Origin: Antitrichia curtipendula
Taxonomy: Eukaryota > Streptophyta > Bryopsida > Hypnales > Leucodontaceae
NCBI GenBank assembly: GCA_951230915.1
Contig: OX579637.1
Location: 868,001 to 932,000, forward strand
Length of the DNA stretch: 64,000 nucleotides
Reading direction: 5' to 3'
Shown here one piece after another: positions 27,258 to 41,899 of this stretch (its first letter is position 1; each line of letters begins with the position of its first letter). The position numbers were made by a program, and so were the translations under genes. The notes below the pieces were generated by a model. The model was not told the DNA's origin and ran no database searches. It was given only the letters and a program-made list of their open reading frames with translations.

Positions 27258-28064
27258 ATGTCATAAGATTTCATTTTGAAAGTGACTTGAATAAATTTGA
27301 GTAAGTTGTAAACACGCTCTAGTATTTGAATGTACAAAATTATTTAATATTTGTTTAAATATTAATGCACCCATACGTGAATAAAAACAAATGGGAATCA
27401 AACCAGAGCTGTACTTTATTAATCCACCCAATCACATCAAATGTCATAGAACTTCATTTTGAAAGTGACTTGAATAAATTTGAGTAAGTTGTAAAGACGC
27501 ACTAGTATTTGAATGTACAAAATTATTTAATATTTGTCTTAATATTAATGCACCTATACGTGAATAAAAACAAATGGGAATCAAACCAGACCTGTACTTT
27601 ATTAATCCACCCAGTCACATCAAATGACATAGAACTTCATTTTGAAAGTGACTTGAATAAATTTGAATAAGTTGTAAACACGCTCTAGTATTTGAATGTA
27701 CAAAATTAATTAACCTTTGTATAAGGATTAATGCGCCCACACGTGAACAAAAGAAAATGGGAATCAAACCAAACCTGTACTTTATTAATCCACCCAGTCA
27801 CATCAAATGTCATAGAATTTCATTTTGAAAGTGACTTGAATAAATTTGAGTAAGTTGTAAACACGCTCTATTATTTGAATGTGCAAAATTATTTAATATT
27901 TGTTTAAATATTAATGCACCAACACGTGAACAAAAGCAAATGGGAATTAAACCAGACCTGTACTTTATTAATCCACCCAGTCACATCAGATGTCATAAAA
28001 TTTCATTTTGAAAGTGACTTGAATAAATTTGAGTAAGTTGTAAACACGCTCTAGTATTTGAATG
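27258..28064 (+). repeat. Duplicated block, right copy (partner 24879-25685)
   Basis: Second copy of the 13-monomer-spaced block. It ends inside a monomer that switches to class d at about 28065, so the B1/B2 border coincides with a recombination junction in the same conserved GTATTTGAATG step used at the A/B border. Confidence 0.78.
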
Positions 28065-30481
28065 CACAAAAATATTTAATTTTTTAGTGAAATTTAATGC
28101 ACCCACACTTGAACAAAAGAAAATGGGAATTAAACCAAACCTGTACTTTATTAATCCACCCAGTCACATCAAATGTCATAGAATTTCATTTTGAAAGTGA
28201 CTTGAATAAATTTGAGTAAGTTGTAAAGACGCACTAGTATTTGAATGTACAAAATTATTTAATATTTGTGTAAAGATTAATGCAACTACACTTGAACAAA
28301 AGCAAATGGGAATTAAACCAGACCTGTACTTTATAAATCCACCTAGTCACATCAATTGTCATAGAATTTCATTTTGAAAGTGAGCTGAATAAATTTGTGT
28401 AAGTTGTAAACACGCTCTAGTATTTGAATGCACAAAAATATTTAATTTCTTAGTGAAATTTAATGCACCCACACGTGAATAAAAGCAAATGGGAATCAAA
28501 CCAGACCTGTACTTTCTTAATCCACCCAGTCACATCAATTGTCATAGAATTTCATTTTGAAAGTGACTTGAATAAATTTGAATAAGTTGTAAACACGCTC
28601 TAGTTTTTGAATGAACAAAATTAATTAAGATTTGTTTAAATATTAATGCACCAACACATGAACAAAAGCAAATGGGAATTAAACCAGACCTGTACTTTAT
28701 TAATCCACCCAGTCACATCAGATGTCATAAAATTTCATTTTGAAAGTGACTTGAATGAATTTGTGTAAGTTGTAAACACGCACTAGTATTTGAATGTACA
28801 AAATTATTTAATACTTGTGTAAAGATTAATGCAACTACACTTGAACAAAAGCAAATGGGAATTAAACCAGACCTGTACTTTATAAATCCACCTAGTCACA
28901 TCAATTGTCATAGAATTTCATTCTGAAAGTGAGCTCAATAAATTTGTAAAAGTTGTAAACACGCTCTAGTATTTGAATGCACAAAAATATTTAATTTTTT
29001 AGTGAAATTTAATGCACCCACACGTGAATGAAAGAAAATGGGAATCAAACCAGACTTGTACTTTATTAATCCACCCAGTCACATCAAATGTCATAGAATT
29101 TCATTTTGAAAGTGACTTGAATAAATTTGAGTAAGTTGTAAACACGCTCTAGTATTTGAATGTACAAAATTAATTAACCTTTGTATAAGGATTAATGCAC
29201 CCACACGTGAACAAAAGAAAATGGGAATCAAACCAAACCTGTACTTTCTTAATCCACCTTGTCACATCAAATGTCATAGAATTTCATTTTGAAAGTGACT
29301 TGAATAAATTTGAGTAAGTTGTAAACACGCTCTAGTATTTGAATGTACAAAATTATTTAATACTTGTGTAAAGATTAATGCAACTACACTTGAACAAAAG
29401 CAAATGGAAATTAAACCAGACCTGTACTTTATAAATCCACCTAGTCACATCAATTGTCATAGAATTTCATTTTGAAAGTGACTTGAATAAATTTGAGTAA
29501 GTTGTAAACACGCTCTAGTATTTGAATGCACAAAAATATTTAATTTTTTAGTGAAATTTAATGCACCCACACGTGAACAAAAGAAAATGGGAATTAAACC
29601 AAACCTGTACTTTATTAATCCACCCAGTCACATCAAATGTCATAGAATTTCATTTTGAAAGTGACTTGAATAAATTTGAGTAAGTTGTAAAGACGCACTA
29701 GTATTTGAATGTACAAAATTATTTAATATTTGTGTAAAGATTAATGCAACTACACTTGAACAAAAGCAAATGGGAATTAAACCAGACCTGTACTTTATAA
29801 ATCCACCTAGTCACATCAATTGTCATAGAATTTCATTTTGAAAGTGAGCTGAATAAATTTGTATAAGTTGTAAAGACGCACTAGTATTTGAATGTACAAA
29901 ATTATATAATATTTGTATAAAGATTAATGCAACTACACTTGAACAAAAGCAAATGGGAATTAAACCAGACCTGTACTTTATAAATCCACCTAGTCACATC
30001 AATTGTCATAGAATTTCATTCTGAAAGTGAGCTCAATAAATTTGTATAAGTTGTAAACACGCTCTAGTATTTGAATGCACAAAAATATTTAATTTTTTAG
30101 TGAAATTTAATGCACCCACACGTGAATAAAAGCAAATGGGAATCAAACCAGACCTGTACTTTATTAATCCATCCAGTCACATCAGATGTCATAAAAATTC
30201 ATTTTGAACGTGACTTGAATGAATTTGTGTAAGTTGTAAACACGCACTAGTATTTGAATGTACAAAATTAATTAATATTTGTCTTAATATTAATGCACCC
30301 ACATGTGAATAAAAGAAAATGAGAATCAAACCAGACCTGTACTTTATTAATCCACCTAGTCACATCAAAGGTCATAGAATTTCATTTTGAAAGTCACTTG
30401 AATAAATTTGGGTAAGTTGTAAACACGCACTAGTATTTGAATGTAGAAAGTTATTCAATATTTGTGTAAAGATTAATGCAA

Positions 30482-31360
30482 CTACACTTGAACAAAAGCA
30501 AATGGCAATTAAACCAGACCTGTACTTTATAAATCCACCTAGTCACATCAATTGTCATAGAATTTCATTTTGAAAGTGAGCTGAATAAATTTGTGTAAGT
30601 TGTAAACACGCTCTAGTATTTGAATGCACAAAAATATTTAATTTTTTAGTGAAATTTAATGCACCCACACGGGAATAAAAGAAAGTGGGAATCAAACCAG
30701 ACCTGTACTTTATTAATCCACCCAGTCACATCAAATGTCATAGAATTTCATTTTGAAAGTGACTTGAATAAATTTGACTAAGTTGTAAACACGCTCTAGT
30801 ATTTGAATGTACAAAATTAATTAATATTTGTCTTAATATTAATGCACCCACATGTGAATAAAAGAAAATGAGAATCAAACCAGACCTGTACTTTATTAAT
30901 CCACCTAGTCACATCAAAGGTCATAGAATTTCATTTTGAAAGTCACTTGAATAAATTTGGGTAAGTTGTAAACACGCACTAGTATTTGAATGTAGAAAGT
31001 TATTTAATATTTGTGTAAAGATTAATGCAACTACACTTGAACAAAAGCAAATGGGAATGAATCCAGACCTGTACTTTATTAATCCACCCAGTCACATCAG
31101 ATGTCCTAAAATTTCATTTTGAAAGTGACTTGAATGAATTTGACTAAGTTGTAAACACGCTCTAGTATTTGAATGTACAAAATTATTTAATATTTGTCCT
31201 AATATTAATGCACCCACACGTGAATAAAAGCAAATGGGAATCAAACCAGACCTGTACTTTATTAATCCACCCAGTCACATCAATTGTCATAGAATTTCAT
31301 TTTGAAAGTGACTTGAATAAATTTGAGTAAGTTGTAAACACGCTCTAGTATTTGAATGTA
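30482..31360 (+). repeat. Duplicated block in B2, left copy (partner 31763-32641)
   Basis: About 4.8 monomers that recur 1281 bp (7 monomers) to the right. Shared private variants are AATGGCAATTAAACC, CGGGAATAAAAGAAAGTGG, AAAGTCACTTGAATAAATTT, TTTGGGTAAG and GTAGAAAGTTATT. The right copy differs by single bases such as GAACAGAAG and GTGTTTTGAATG. It ends at the GAATGTACAAA step, after which the two copies continue with different classes. Confidence 0.82.
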
Positions 31361-31762
31361 CAAAATTATTTAATATTTGTCCTAATATTAATGCACCCAC
31401 ACGTGAATAAAAACAAATGGGAATCAAACCAGACCTGTACTTTATTAATCCACCTAGTCACATCAAATGTCATAGAACTTCATTTTGAAAGTGACTTGAA
31501 TAAATTTGAGTAAGTTGTAAACACGCTCTAGTTTTTGAATGAACAAAATTAATTAACCTTTGTATAAGGATTAATGCACCCACACGTGAACAAAACAAAA
31601 TGGGAATCAAACCAGACCTGTACTTTATTAATCCACCCAGTCACATCAAATGTCATAGAATTTCATTTTGAAAGTGACTTGAATAAATTTGAGTAAGTTG
31701 TAAAGACGCACTAGTATTTGAATGTACAAAATTATTTAATATTTGTGTAAAGATTAATGCAA

Positions 31763-32641
31763 CTACACTTGAACAGAAGCAAATGGCAATTAAACCAGAC
31801 CTGTACTTTATAAATCCACCTAGTCACATCAATTGTCATAGAATTTCATTTTGAAAGTGAGCTGAATAAATTTGTGTAAGTTGTAAACACGCTCTAGTAT
31901 TTGAATGCACAAAAATATTTAATTTTTTAGTGAAATTTAATGCACCCACACGGGAATAAAAGAAAGTGGGAATCAAACCAGACCTGTACTTTATTAATCC
32001 ACCCAGTCACATCAAATGTCATAGAATTTCATTTTGAAAGTGACTTGAATAAATTTGACTAAGTTGTAAACACGCTCTAGTATTTGAATGTACAAAATTA
32101 ATTAATATTTGTCTTAATATTAATGCACCCACATGTGAATAAAAGAAAATGAGAATCAAACCAGACCTGTACTTTATTAATCCACCTAGTCACATCAAAG
32201 GTCATAGAATTTCATTTTGAAAGTCACTTGAATAAATTTGGGTAAGTTGTAAACACGCACTAGTATTTGAATGTAGAAAGTTATTTAATATTTGTGTAAA
32301 GATTAATGCAACTACACTTGAACAAAAGCAAATGGGAATGAATCCAGACCTGTACTTTATTAATCCACCCAGTCACATCAGATGTTCTAAAATTTCATTT
32401 TGAAAGTGTTTTGAATGAATTTGACTAAGTTGTAAACACGCTCTAGTATTTGAATGTACAAAATTATTTAATATTTGTCCTAATATTAATGCACCCACAC
32501 GTGAATAAAAGCAAATGGGAATCAAACCAGACCTGTACTTTATTAATCCACCCAGTCACATCAATTGTCATAGAATTTCATTTTGAAAGTGACTTGAATA
32601 AATTTGAGTAAGTTGTAAACACGCTCTAGTATTTGAATGTA
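31763..32641 (+). repeat. Duplicated block in B2, right copy (partner 30482-31360)
   Basis: Second copy of the 7-monomer-spaced duplication. The TTTGGGTAAG marker starts at 30959 in the left copy and at 32240 here. After about 32641 this copy goes on with ACATAATTAACC (class b), while the left copy goes on with class a. Confidence 0.82.
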
Positions 32642-35600
32642 CAAACATAATTAACCTTTGTATAAGGATTAATGCACCCACACGTGAACAAAAGAAAATG
32701 GGAATCAAACCAAACCTGTACTTTATTAATCCACCCAGTCACATCAAATGTCAAAGAATTTCATTTTGAAAGTGACTTGAATAAATTTGAGTAAGTTGTA
32801 AACACGCTCTAGTATTTGAATGTACAAAATTATTTAATACTTGTGTAAAGATTAATGCAACTACACTTGAACAAAAGCAAATGGAAATTAAACCAGACCT
32901 GTACTTTATAAATCCACCTAGTCACATCAGTTGTCATAGAATTTCATTTTGAAAGTGACTTGAATAAATTTGAGTAAGTTGTAAACACGATCTAGTATTT
33001 GAATGAACAAAAATATTTAATTTTTGAGTGAAATTTAATGCACCCACACGTGAACAAAAGAAAATGGGAATCAAACCAAACCTGTACTTTATTAATCCAC
33101 CCAGTCACATCAAATGTCATAGAATTTCATTTTGAAAGTGACTTGCATAAATTTGAGTAAGTTGTAAAGACGCACTAGTATTTGAATGTACAAAATTATA
33201 TAATATTTGTGTAAAGATTAATGCAACTACACTTGAACAAAAGCAAATGGAAATTAAACCAGACCTGTACTTTATAAATCCACCTAGTCACATCAATTGT
33301 CATAGAATTTCATTTTGAAAGTGACTTGAATAAATTTGAGTAAGTTGTAAACACGCTCTAGTATTTGAATGCACAAAAATATTTAATTTTTTAGTGAAAT
33401 TTAATGCACCCACACGTGAACAAAAGAAAATGGGAATCAAACCAAACCTGTACTTTATTAATCCACCCAGTCACATCAAATGTCATAGAATTTCATTTTG
33501 AAAGTGACTTGAATAAATTTGAGTAAGTTGTAAAGACGCACTAGTATTTGAATGTACAAAATTATATAATATTTGTGTAAAGATTAATGCAACTACACTT
33601 GAACAAAAGCAAATGGGAATTAAACCAGACCTGTACTTTATAAATCCACCTAGTCACATCAATTGTCATAGAATTTCATTTTGAAAGTGAGCTGAATAAA
33701 TTTGTATAAGTTGTAAACACGCTCTAGTATTTGAATGCACAAAAATATTTAATTCTTTAGTGAAATTTAATGCACCCACACGTGAACAAAAGAAAATGGG
33801 AATCAAACCAAACCTGTACTTTATTAATCCACCCAGTCACATCAAATGTCATAGAATTTCATTTTGAAAGTGACTTGAATAAATTTGAGTAAGTTGTAAA
33901 GACGCACTAGTATTTGAATGCACAAAATTATTTAATACTTGTGTAAAGATTAATGCAACTACACTTGAACAAAAGCAAATGGGAATTAAACCAGACCTGT
34001 ACTTTATAAATCCACCTAGTCACATCAATTGTCATAGAATTTCATTTTGAAAGTGAGCTGAATAAATTTGTATAAGTTGTGAACACGCTCTAGTATTTGA
34101 ATGCACAAAAATATTTAGATTTTTAGTGAAATTTAATGCACCCACACGTGAACAAAAGAAAATGGGAATCAAACCAAACCTGTACTTTATTAATCCACCC
34201 AGTCACATCAAATGTCATAGAATTTCATTTTGAAAGTGACTTGAATAAATTTGAGTAAGTTGTAAACCCGCTCTAGTATTTGAATGTACAAAATTATTTA
34301 ATATTTGTCTGAATATTAATGCACCCACACGTGAATAAAAGAAAATGGGAATCAAACCAGACCTATACTTTATTAATCCACCCAGTCACATCAAATGTCA
34401 TAGAATTTCATTTTGAAAGTGACTTGAATAAATTTGAGTAAGTTGTAAACACGCTCTAGTATTTAAATGTACAAAATTATTTAATATTTGTGTAAAGATT
34501 AATGCAACTACACTTGAACAAAAGCAAATGGGAATTAAACCAGACCTGTACTTTATTAATCCACCCAGTCACATCAGATGTCTTAAAAATTCATTTTGAA
34601 AGTGACTTGAATAAATTTGAGTAAGTTGAAAACACGCTCTAGTATTTGAATGTACAAAATTATTTAGTATTTGTGTAAAGATTAATGCAACTACACTTGA
34701 ACAAAAGCAAATGGGAATTAAACCAGACCTGTACTTTTTTAATCCACCCAGTCACATCAGATGTCATAAAAATTCATTTTGAAAGTGACTTGAATAAATT
34801 TGTGTAAGTTGTAAACACGCACTAGTATTTGAATGTACAAAATTAATTAATATTTGTCTTAATATTAATGCACCCATACGTGAATAAAAGAAAATGAGAA
34901 TCAAACCAGACCTGTACTTTATTAATCCACCCAGTCACATCAAATGTCATAGAATTTCATTTTGAAAGTGACTTGAATAAATTTGTGTAAGTTGTAAACA
35001 CGCACTAGTATTTGAATGTAGAAAGTTATTTAATATTTGTGTAAAGATTAATGCAACTACACTTGAACAAAAGCAAATGGGAATGAATCCAGACCTGTAC
35101 TTTATTAATCCACCCAGTCACATCAGATGTCATAAAATTTCATTTTGAAAGTGACTTGAATAAATTTGAGTAAGTCGTAAACACGCTCTAGTATTTGAAT
35201 GTACAAAATTAATTAACCTTTGTATAAGGATTAATGCACCCGCACGTGAACAAAAGAAAATGGGAATCAAACCAAACCTGTACTTTATTAATCCACCCAG
35301 TCACATCAAATGTCATAGAATTTCATTTTGAAAGTGACTTGAATAAATTTGACTAAGTTGTAAACACGCTCTAGTATTTGAATGTACAAAATTATTTAAT
35401 ATTTGTCTTAATATTAATGCACCCACACGTGAATAAAAGCAAATGGGAATCAAACCAGACCTATACTTTATTACTCCACCCAGTCACATCAAATGTCATA
35501 GAATTTCATTTTGAAAGTGACTTGAATAAATTTGAGTAAGTTGAAAACACGCTCTAGTATTTGAATGTACAAAATTATTTAGTATTTGTGTAAAGATTAA

Positions 35601-35927
35601 TGGAACTGCACTTGAACAAAAGCAAATGGGAATTAAACCAGACCTGTACTTTATTAATCCACCCAGTCACATCAGATGTCATAAAAATTCATTTTGAAAG
35701 TGACTTGAATGAATTTGTGTAAGTTGTAAACACGCACTAGTATTTAAATGCACAAAATTATTTAATATTTGTGTAAAGATTAATGCAACTACACTTGAAC
35801 AAAAGCAAATGGGAATTAAACCAGACCTGTACTTTATAAATCCACCTAGTCACAGCAATTGTCATAGAATTTCATTTTGAAAGTGAGCTGATTAAATTTG
35901 TGTAAGTTGTAAACACGCTCTAGTATT

Positions 35928-35950
35928 TGAATGTGTTTAAAAATATTTAA
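35928..35950 (+). other. 2-bp insertion in a class d monomer
   Basis: GAATGTGTTTAAAAATATTT replaces GAATGCACAAAAATATTT, a net +2. It is the last length change in the window: the 28 kb that follow keep an exact 183-bp register. Confidence 0.88.
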
Positions 35951-38422
35951 TTTTTTAGTGAAATTTAATGCACCCACACGTGAATAAAAGAAAATGGGAA
36001 TCAAACCAGACCTGTACTTTATTAATCCATACAGTCACATCAAATGTCATAAAATTTCATTTTGAAAGTGACTTGAATGAATTTGAGTAAGTTGTAAACA
36101 CGCTCTAGTATTTGAATGTACAAAATTAATTAACCTTTGTATAAGGATTAATGCACCCACACGTGAACAAAAGCAAATGGGAATCAAGCCAAACCTGTAC
36201 TTTATTAATCCACCCAATCACATCAAATGTCATAGAATTTTATTTCGAAAGTGACTTGAATAAATTTGACTAAGTTGTAAACTCGCTCTAGTATTTGAAT
36301 GTACAAAATTAATTAATATTTGTGTAAAGATTAATGCAACTACACTTGAACAAAAGCAAATGGGAATTCAACCAGACCTGTACTTTATTAATCCAGCCAA
36401 TCACATCAGATGTCATAAAATTTCATTTTGAAAGTGACTTGAATAAATTTGAGTAAGTTGTAAACACGCTCTAGTATTTGAATGTACAAAATTATTTAAT
36501 ATTTGTCTTAATATTAATGCACCCACACGTGAATAAAAGAAAATGAGAATCAAACCAAACCTGTACTTTATTAATCCACCCAGTCACATCAGATGTCATA
36601 AAATTTCATTTTGAAAGTGACTTGAATAAATTTGTGTAAGTTGTAAACACGCACTAGTATTTGAATGTACAAAATTATTTAATATTTGTCTTAATATTAA
36701 TGCACCCACATGTGAATAAAAGAAAATGAGAATCAAACCAGACCTGTACTTTATTAATCCACCTAGTCACATCAGATGTCATAAAATTTCATTTTGAAAG
36801 CGACTTGAATAAATTTGAGTAAGTTGTAAACACGCTCTAGTATTTGAATGTACAAAATTATTTAATATTTGTCTGAATATTAATGCACCCACACATGAAT
36901 AAAAGAAAATGGGAATCAAACCAGACCTATACTTTATTAATACACCCAGTCATATCAAATGTCATAGAATTTCATTTTGAAAGTGACTTGAATAAATTTG
37001 AGTAAGTTGTAAACACGCTCTAGTATTTAAATGTACAAAATTAATTAATATTTGTGTAAAGATTAATGCAACTACACTTGAACAAAAGCAAATGGGAATT
37101 AAACCAGACCTGTACTTTATTAATCCACCCAATCACATCAGATGTCAGAGAAATTCATTTTGAAAGTGACTTGAATAAATTTGAATAAGTCGTAAACACG
37201 CTCTAGTATTTGAATGTACAAAATTAATTAACCTTTGTATAAGGATTAATGCACCCACACGTGAACAAAAGAAAATGGGAATTAAACCAAACCTGTACTT
37301 TATTAATCCACCCAGTCACATCAGATGTCATAAAATTTCATTTTGAAAGTGACTTGAATAAATTTGTGTAAGTTGTAAACACGCACTAGTATTTGAATGT
37401 ACAAAATTATTTAATATTTGTCTTAATATTAATGCACCCACATGTGAATAAAAGAAAATGAGAATCAAACCAGACCTGTACTTTATTAATCCACCTAGTC
37501 ACATCAGATGTCATAAAATTTCATTTTGAAAGTGACTTGAATAAATTTGAGTAAGTTGTAAACACGCTCTAGTATTTGAATGTACAAAATTAATTAACCT
37601 TTGTATAAGGATTAATGCACCCACACGTGAACAAAAGAAAATGGGAATCAAACCAAACCTGTACTTTATTAATCCACCCAGTCACATCAGATGTCATAAA
37701 ATTTCATTTTGAAAGTGACTTGAATAAATTTGTGTAAGTTGTAAACACGCACTAGTATTTGAATGTACAAAATTATTTAATATTTGTCTTAATATTAATG
37801 CACCCACATGTGAATAAAAGAAAATGAGAATCAAACCAGACCTGTACTTTATTAATCCACCTAGTCACATCAGATGTCATAAAATTTCATTTTGAAAGTG
37901 ACTTGAATAAATTTGAGTAAGTTGTAAACACGCTCTAGTATTTGAATGTACAAAATTAATTAACCTTTGTATAAGGATTAATGCACCCACACGTGAACAA
38001 AAGAAAATGGGAATTAAACCAAACCTGTACTTTATTAATCCACCCAGTCACATCAATTGTCATAGAATTTCATTTTGAAAGTGACTTGAATAAATTTGAC
38101 TGAGTTGTAAACACGCTCTAGTATTTGAATGTACAAAATTAATTAATATTTGTGTAAAGATTAATGCAACTACACTTGAACAAAAGCAAATGGGAATTAA
38201 ACCAGACCTGTACTTTATTAATCCACCCAATCACATCAGATGTCAGAGAAATTCATTTTGAAAGTGACTTGAATAAATTTGAATAAGTCGTAAACACGCT
38301 CTAGTATTTGAATGTACAAAATTAATTAACCTTTGTATAAGGATTAATGCACCCACACGTGAACAAAAGAAAATGGGAATCAAACCAAACCTGTACTTTA
38401 TTAATCCACCCAGTCACATCAG

Positions 38423-41400
38423 ATGTCATAAAATTTCATTTTGAAAGTGACTTGAATAAATTTGAGTAAGTTGTAAACACGCTCTAGTATTTGATTGTAC
38501 AAAATTATTTAATATTTGTCTTAATATTAATGCACCCACACGTGAATAAAAGAAAATAAGAATCAAACCAAACCTGTACTTTATTAATCCACCCAGTCAC
38601 ATCAGATGTCAGAAAATTTAATTTTGAAAGTGACTTGAATAAATTTGTGTAAGTTGTAAACACGCACTAGTATTTGAATGTACAAAATTATTTAATATTT
38701 GTCTTAATATTAATGCACCCACATGTGAATAAAAGAAAATGAGAATCAAACCAGACCTGTACTTTATTAATCCACCTAGTCACATCAAAGGTCATAGAAT
38801 TTCATTTTGAAAGTGACTTGAATAAATTTGAGTAAGTTGTAAACACGCTCTAGTATTTGAATGTACAAAATTATTTAATATTTGTCTGAATATTAATGCA
38901 CCCACACGTGAATAAAAGAAAATGGGAATCAAACCAGACCTATACTTTATTAATCCACCCAGTCACATCAAATGTCATAGAATTTCATTTTGAAAGTGAC
39001 TTGAATAAATTTGAGTAAGTTGTAAACACGCTCTAGTATTTAAATGTACAAAATTATTTAATATTTGTGTAAAGATTAATGCAACTACACTTGAACAAAA
39101 GCAAATGGGAATTAAACCAGACCTGTACTTTATTAATCCACCCAATCACATCAGATGTCATAAAATTTCATTTTGAAAGTGACTTGAATAAATTTGAGTA
39201 AGTTGTAATCACGCTCTAGTATTTGAATGTACAAAATTATTTAATATTTTTGTAAAGATTAATGCAACTACACTTGAACAAAAGCAAATGGGAATTAAAC
39301 CAGACCTGTACTTTATTAATCCACCCAGTCACATCAGATGTCATAAAAATTCATTTTGAAAGTGACTTGAATAAATTTGAGTAAGTTGAAAACACGCTCT
39401 AGTATTTGAATGTACAAAATTATTTAGTATTTGTGTAAAGATTAATGCAACTACACTTGAACAAAAGCAAATGGGAATTAAACCAGACCTGTACTTTATT
39501 AATCCACCCAGTCACATCAGATGTCATAAAAATTCATTTTGAAAGTGACTTGAATAAATTTGTGTAAGTTGTAAACACGCACTAGTATTTGAATGTACAA
39601 AATTAATTAATATTTGTGTAAAGATTAATGCAACTACACTTGAACAAAAGCAAATGGGAATTCAACCAGTCCTGTACTTTATTAATCCACCCAATCACAT
39701 CAGATGTCATAAAATTTCATTTTGAAAGCGACTTGAATAAATTTGAGTAAGTTGTAAACCCGCTCTAGTATTTGAATGTACAAAATTATTTAATATTTGT
39801 CTTAATATTAATGCACCCACACGTGAATAAAAGAAAATGAGAATCAAACCAAACCTGTACTTTATTAATCCACCCAGTCACATCAGATGTCAGAAAATTT
39901 CATTTTGAAAGTGACTTGAATAAATTTGTGTAAGTTGTAAACACGCACTAGTATTTGAATGTACAAAATTATTTAATATTTGTCTTAATATTAATGCACC
40001 CACACGTGAATAAAAGAAAATGAGAATCAAACCAGACCTGTACTGTATTAATCCACCCAATCACATCAGATGTCATAAAAATTCATTTTGAAAGTGACTT
40101 GAATGATTTTGTGTAAGTTGTAAACACGCACTAGTATTTGAATGTACAAAATTATTTAATATTTGTGTAAAGATTAATGCAACTACACTTGAACAAAAGC
40201 AAATGGGAATTCAACCAGTCCTGTACTTTATTAATCCACCCAATCACATCAGATGTCATAAAATTTCATTTTGAAAGCGACTTGAATAAATTTGAGTAAG
40301 TTGTAAACACGCTCTAGTATTTGAATGTACAAAATTATTTAACCTCTGTATAAGGATTAATGCACCCACACGTGAACAAAAGAAAATGGGAATCAAACCA
40401 AACCTGTACTTTATTAATCCACCCAATCACATCAGATGTCATAAAAATTCATTTTGAAAGTGACTTGAATAAATTTGAGTAAGTTGTAATCACGCTCGAG
40501 TATTTGAATGTACAAAATTATTTAATATTTGTGTAAAGATTAATGCAACTACACTTGAACAAAAGCAAATGGGAATTCAACCAGTCCTGTACTTTATTAA
40601 TCCACCCAATTACATCAGATGTCATAAAATTTCATTTTGAATGCGACTTGAATAAATTTGAGTAAGTTGTAAACACGCTCTATTATTTGAATGTACAAAA
40701 TTAATTAACCTTTGTATAAGGATTAATGCACCCACACGTGAACAAAAGCAAATGGGAATCAAGCCAAACCTGTACTTTATTAATCCACCCAGTCACATCA
40801 AATGTCATAGAATTTTATTTCGAAAGTGACTTGAATAAATTTGACTAAGTTGTAAACACGCTCTAGTATTTGAATGTACAAAATTAATTAATATTTGTGT
40901 AAAGATTAATGCAACTACACTTGAACAAAAGCAAATGGGAATTCAACCAGACCTGTACTTTATTAATCCAGCCAATCACATCAGATGTCATAAAATTTCA
41001 TTTTGAAAGTGACTTGAATAAATTTGAGTAAGTTGTAAACACGCTCTAGTATTTGAATGTGCAAAATTATTTAATATTTGTCTTAATATTAATGCACCCA
41101 CACGTGAATAAAAGAAAATGAGAATCAAACCAAACCTGTACTTTATTAATCCACCCAGTCACATCAGATGTCAGAAAATTTCATTTTGAAAGTGACTTGA
41201 ATAAATTTGTGTAAGTTGTAAACACGCACTAGTATTTGAATGTAAAAAATTATTTAATATTTGTCTTAATATTAATGCACCCACATGTGAATAAAAGAAA
41301 ATGAGAATCAAACCAGACCTGTACTTTATTAATCCACCTAGTCACATCAGATGTCATAAAATTTCATTTTGAAAGTGACTTGAATAAATTTGAGTAAGTT

Positions 41401-41899
41401 GTAAACACGCTCTAGTATTTGAATGTACAAAATTAATTAACCTTTGTATAAGGATTAATGCACCCACACGTGAACAAAAGAAAATGGGAATTAAACCAAA
41501 CCTGTACTTTATTAATCCACCCAGTCACATCAATTGTCATAGAATTTCATTTTGAAAGTGACTTGAATAAATTTGACTGAGTTGTAAACACGCTCTAGTA
41601 TTTGAATGTACAAAATTAATTAATATTTGTGTAAAGATTAATGCAACTACACTTGAACAAAAGCAAATGGGAATTAAACCAGACCTGTACTTTATTAATC
41701 CACCCAATCACATCAGATGTCAGAGAAATTCATTTTGAAAGTGACTTGAATAAATTTGAATAAGTCGTAAACACGCTCTAGTATTTGAATGTACAAAATT
41801 AATTAACCTTTGTATAAGGATTAATGCACCCACACGTGAACAAAAGAAAATGGGAATCAAACCAAACCTGTACTTTATTAATCCACCCAGTCACATCAG
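38423..41899 (+). repeat. B3 higher-order repeat unit 1 (19 monomers, 3477 bp)
   Basis: Begins with the monomer holding TTTGATTGTAC. I take it as the simplest full unit: it has GAATGATTTT at offset 1678 and CAAGCC at offset 2337 from the unit start. Diagnostic states are AAAATTTAATTTTG (later units have AAAATTTGATTTTG), GAGTAAG, and GTAAACACG before TATTTAAATG. One monomer near 39249 has TATTTTTGTAAAG in place of TATTTGTGTAAAG. Confidence 0.85.

Larger units (their letters stand above)
21404..28064 (+). repeat. B1: family B next to the boundary, 4-mer and 13-mer duplications
   Basis: Classes a, b and c with local variants such as CAGAGCTGTAC, CCCATACGTGAATAAAAAC and GTTTAAATATTAATG. Marker pairs show duplication: ACACGCTCTATTATTTG at about 25490 and 27870 and CCACCCAATCAC at 25049 and 27428 are both 13 monomers (2379 bp) apart, while ATACGTAAATAAAAAC at 25728 and 26460 is 4 monomers (732 bp) apart. 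An earlier CCACCCAATCAC at 22123 is 16 monomers before the second. Confidence 0.8.
28065..36010 (+). repeat. B2: class-d-rich family B with 2-, 3- and 7-monomer periods
   Basis: Class d centres lie near 28065, 28431, 28980, 29529, 30078, 30627, 31908, 33006, 33372, 33738, 34104 and 35934. Spacings are 2, 3, 3, 3, 3, 7, 6, 2, 2, 2 and 10 monomers. Class d usually alternates with class c monomers that have TTTATAAATCCACCTAG and ATCAATTGTCATAG, and with GTGAGCTGAATAAATTTG. After 36 kb class d disappears except for one copy near 55330. The region therefore has its own short HOR history. Confidence 0.8.
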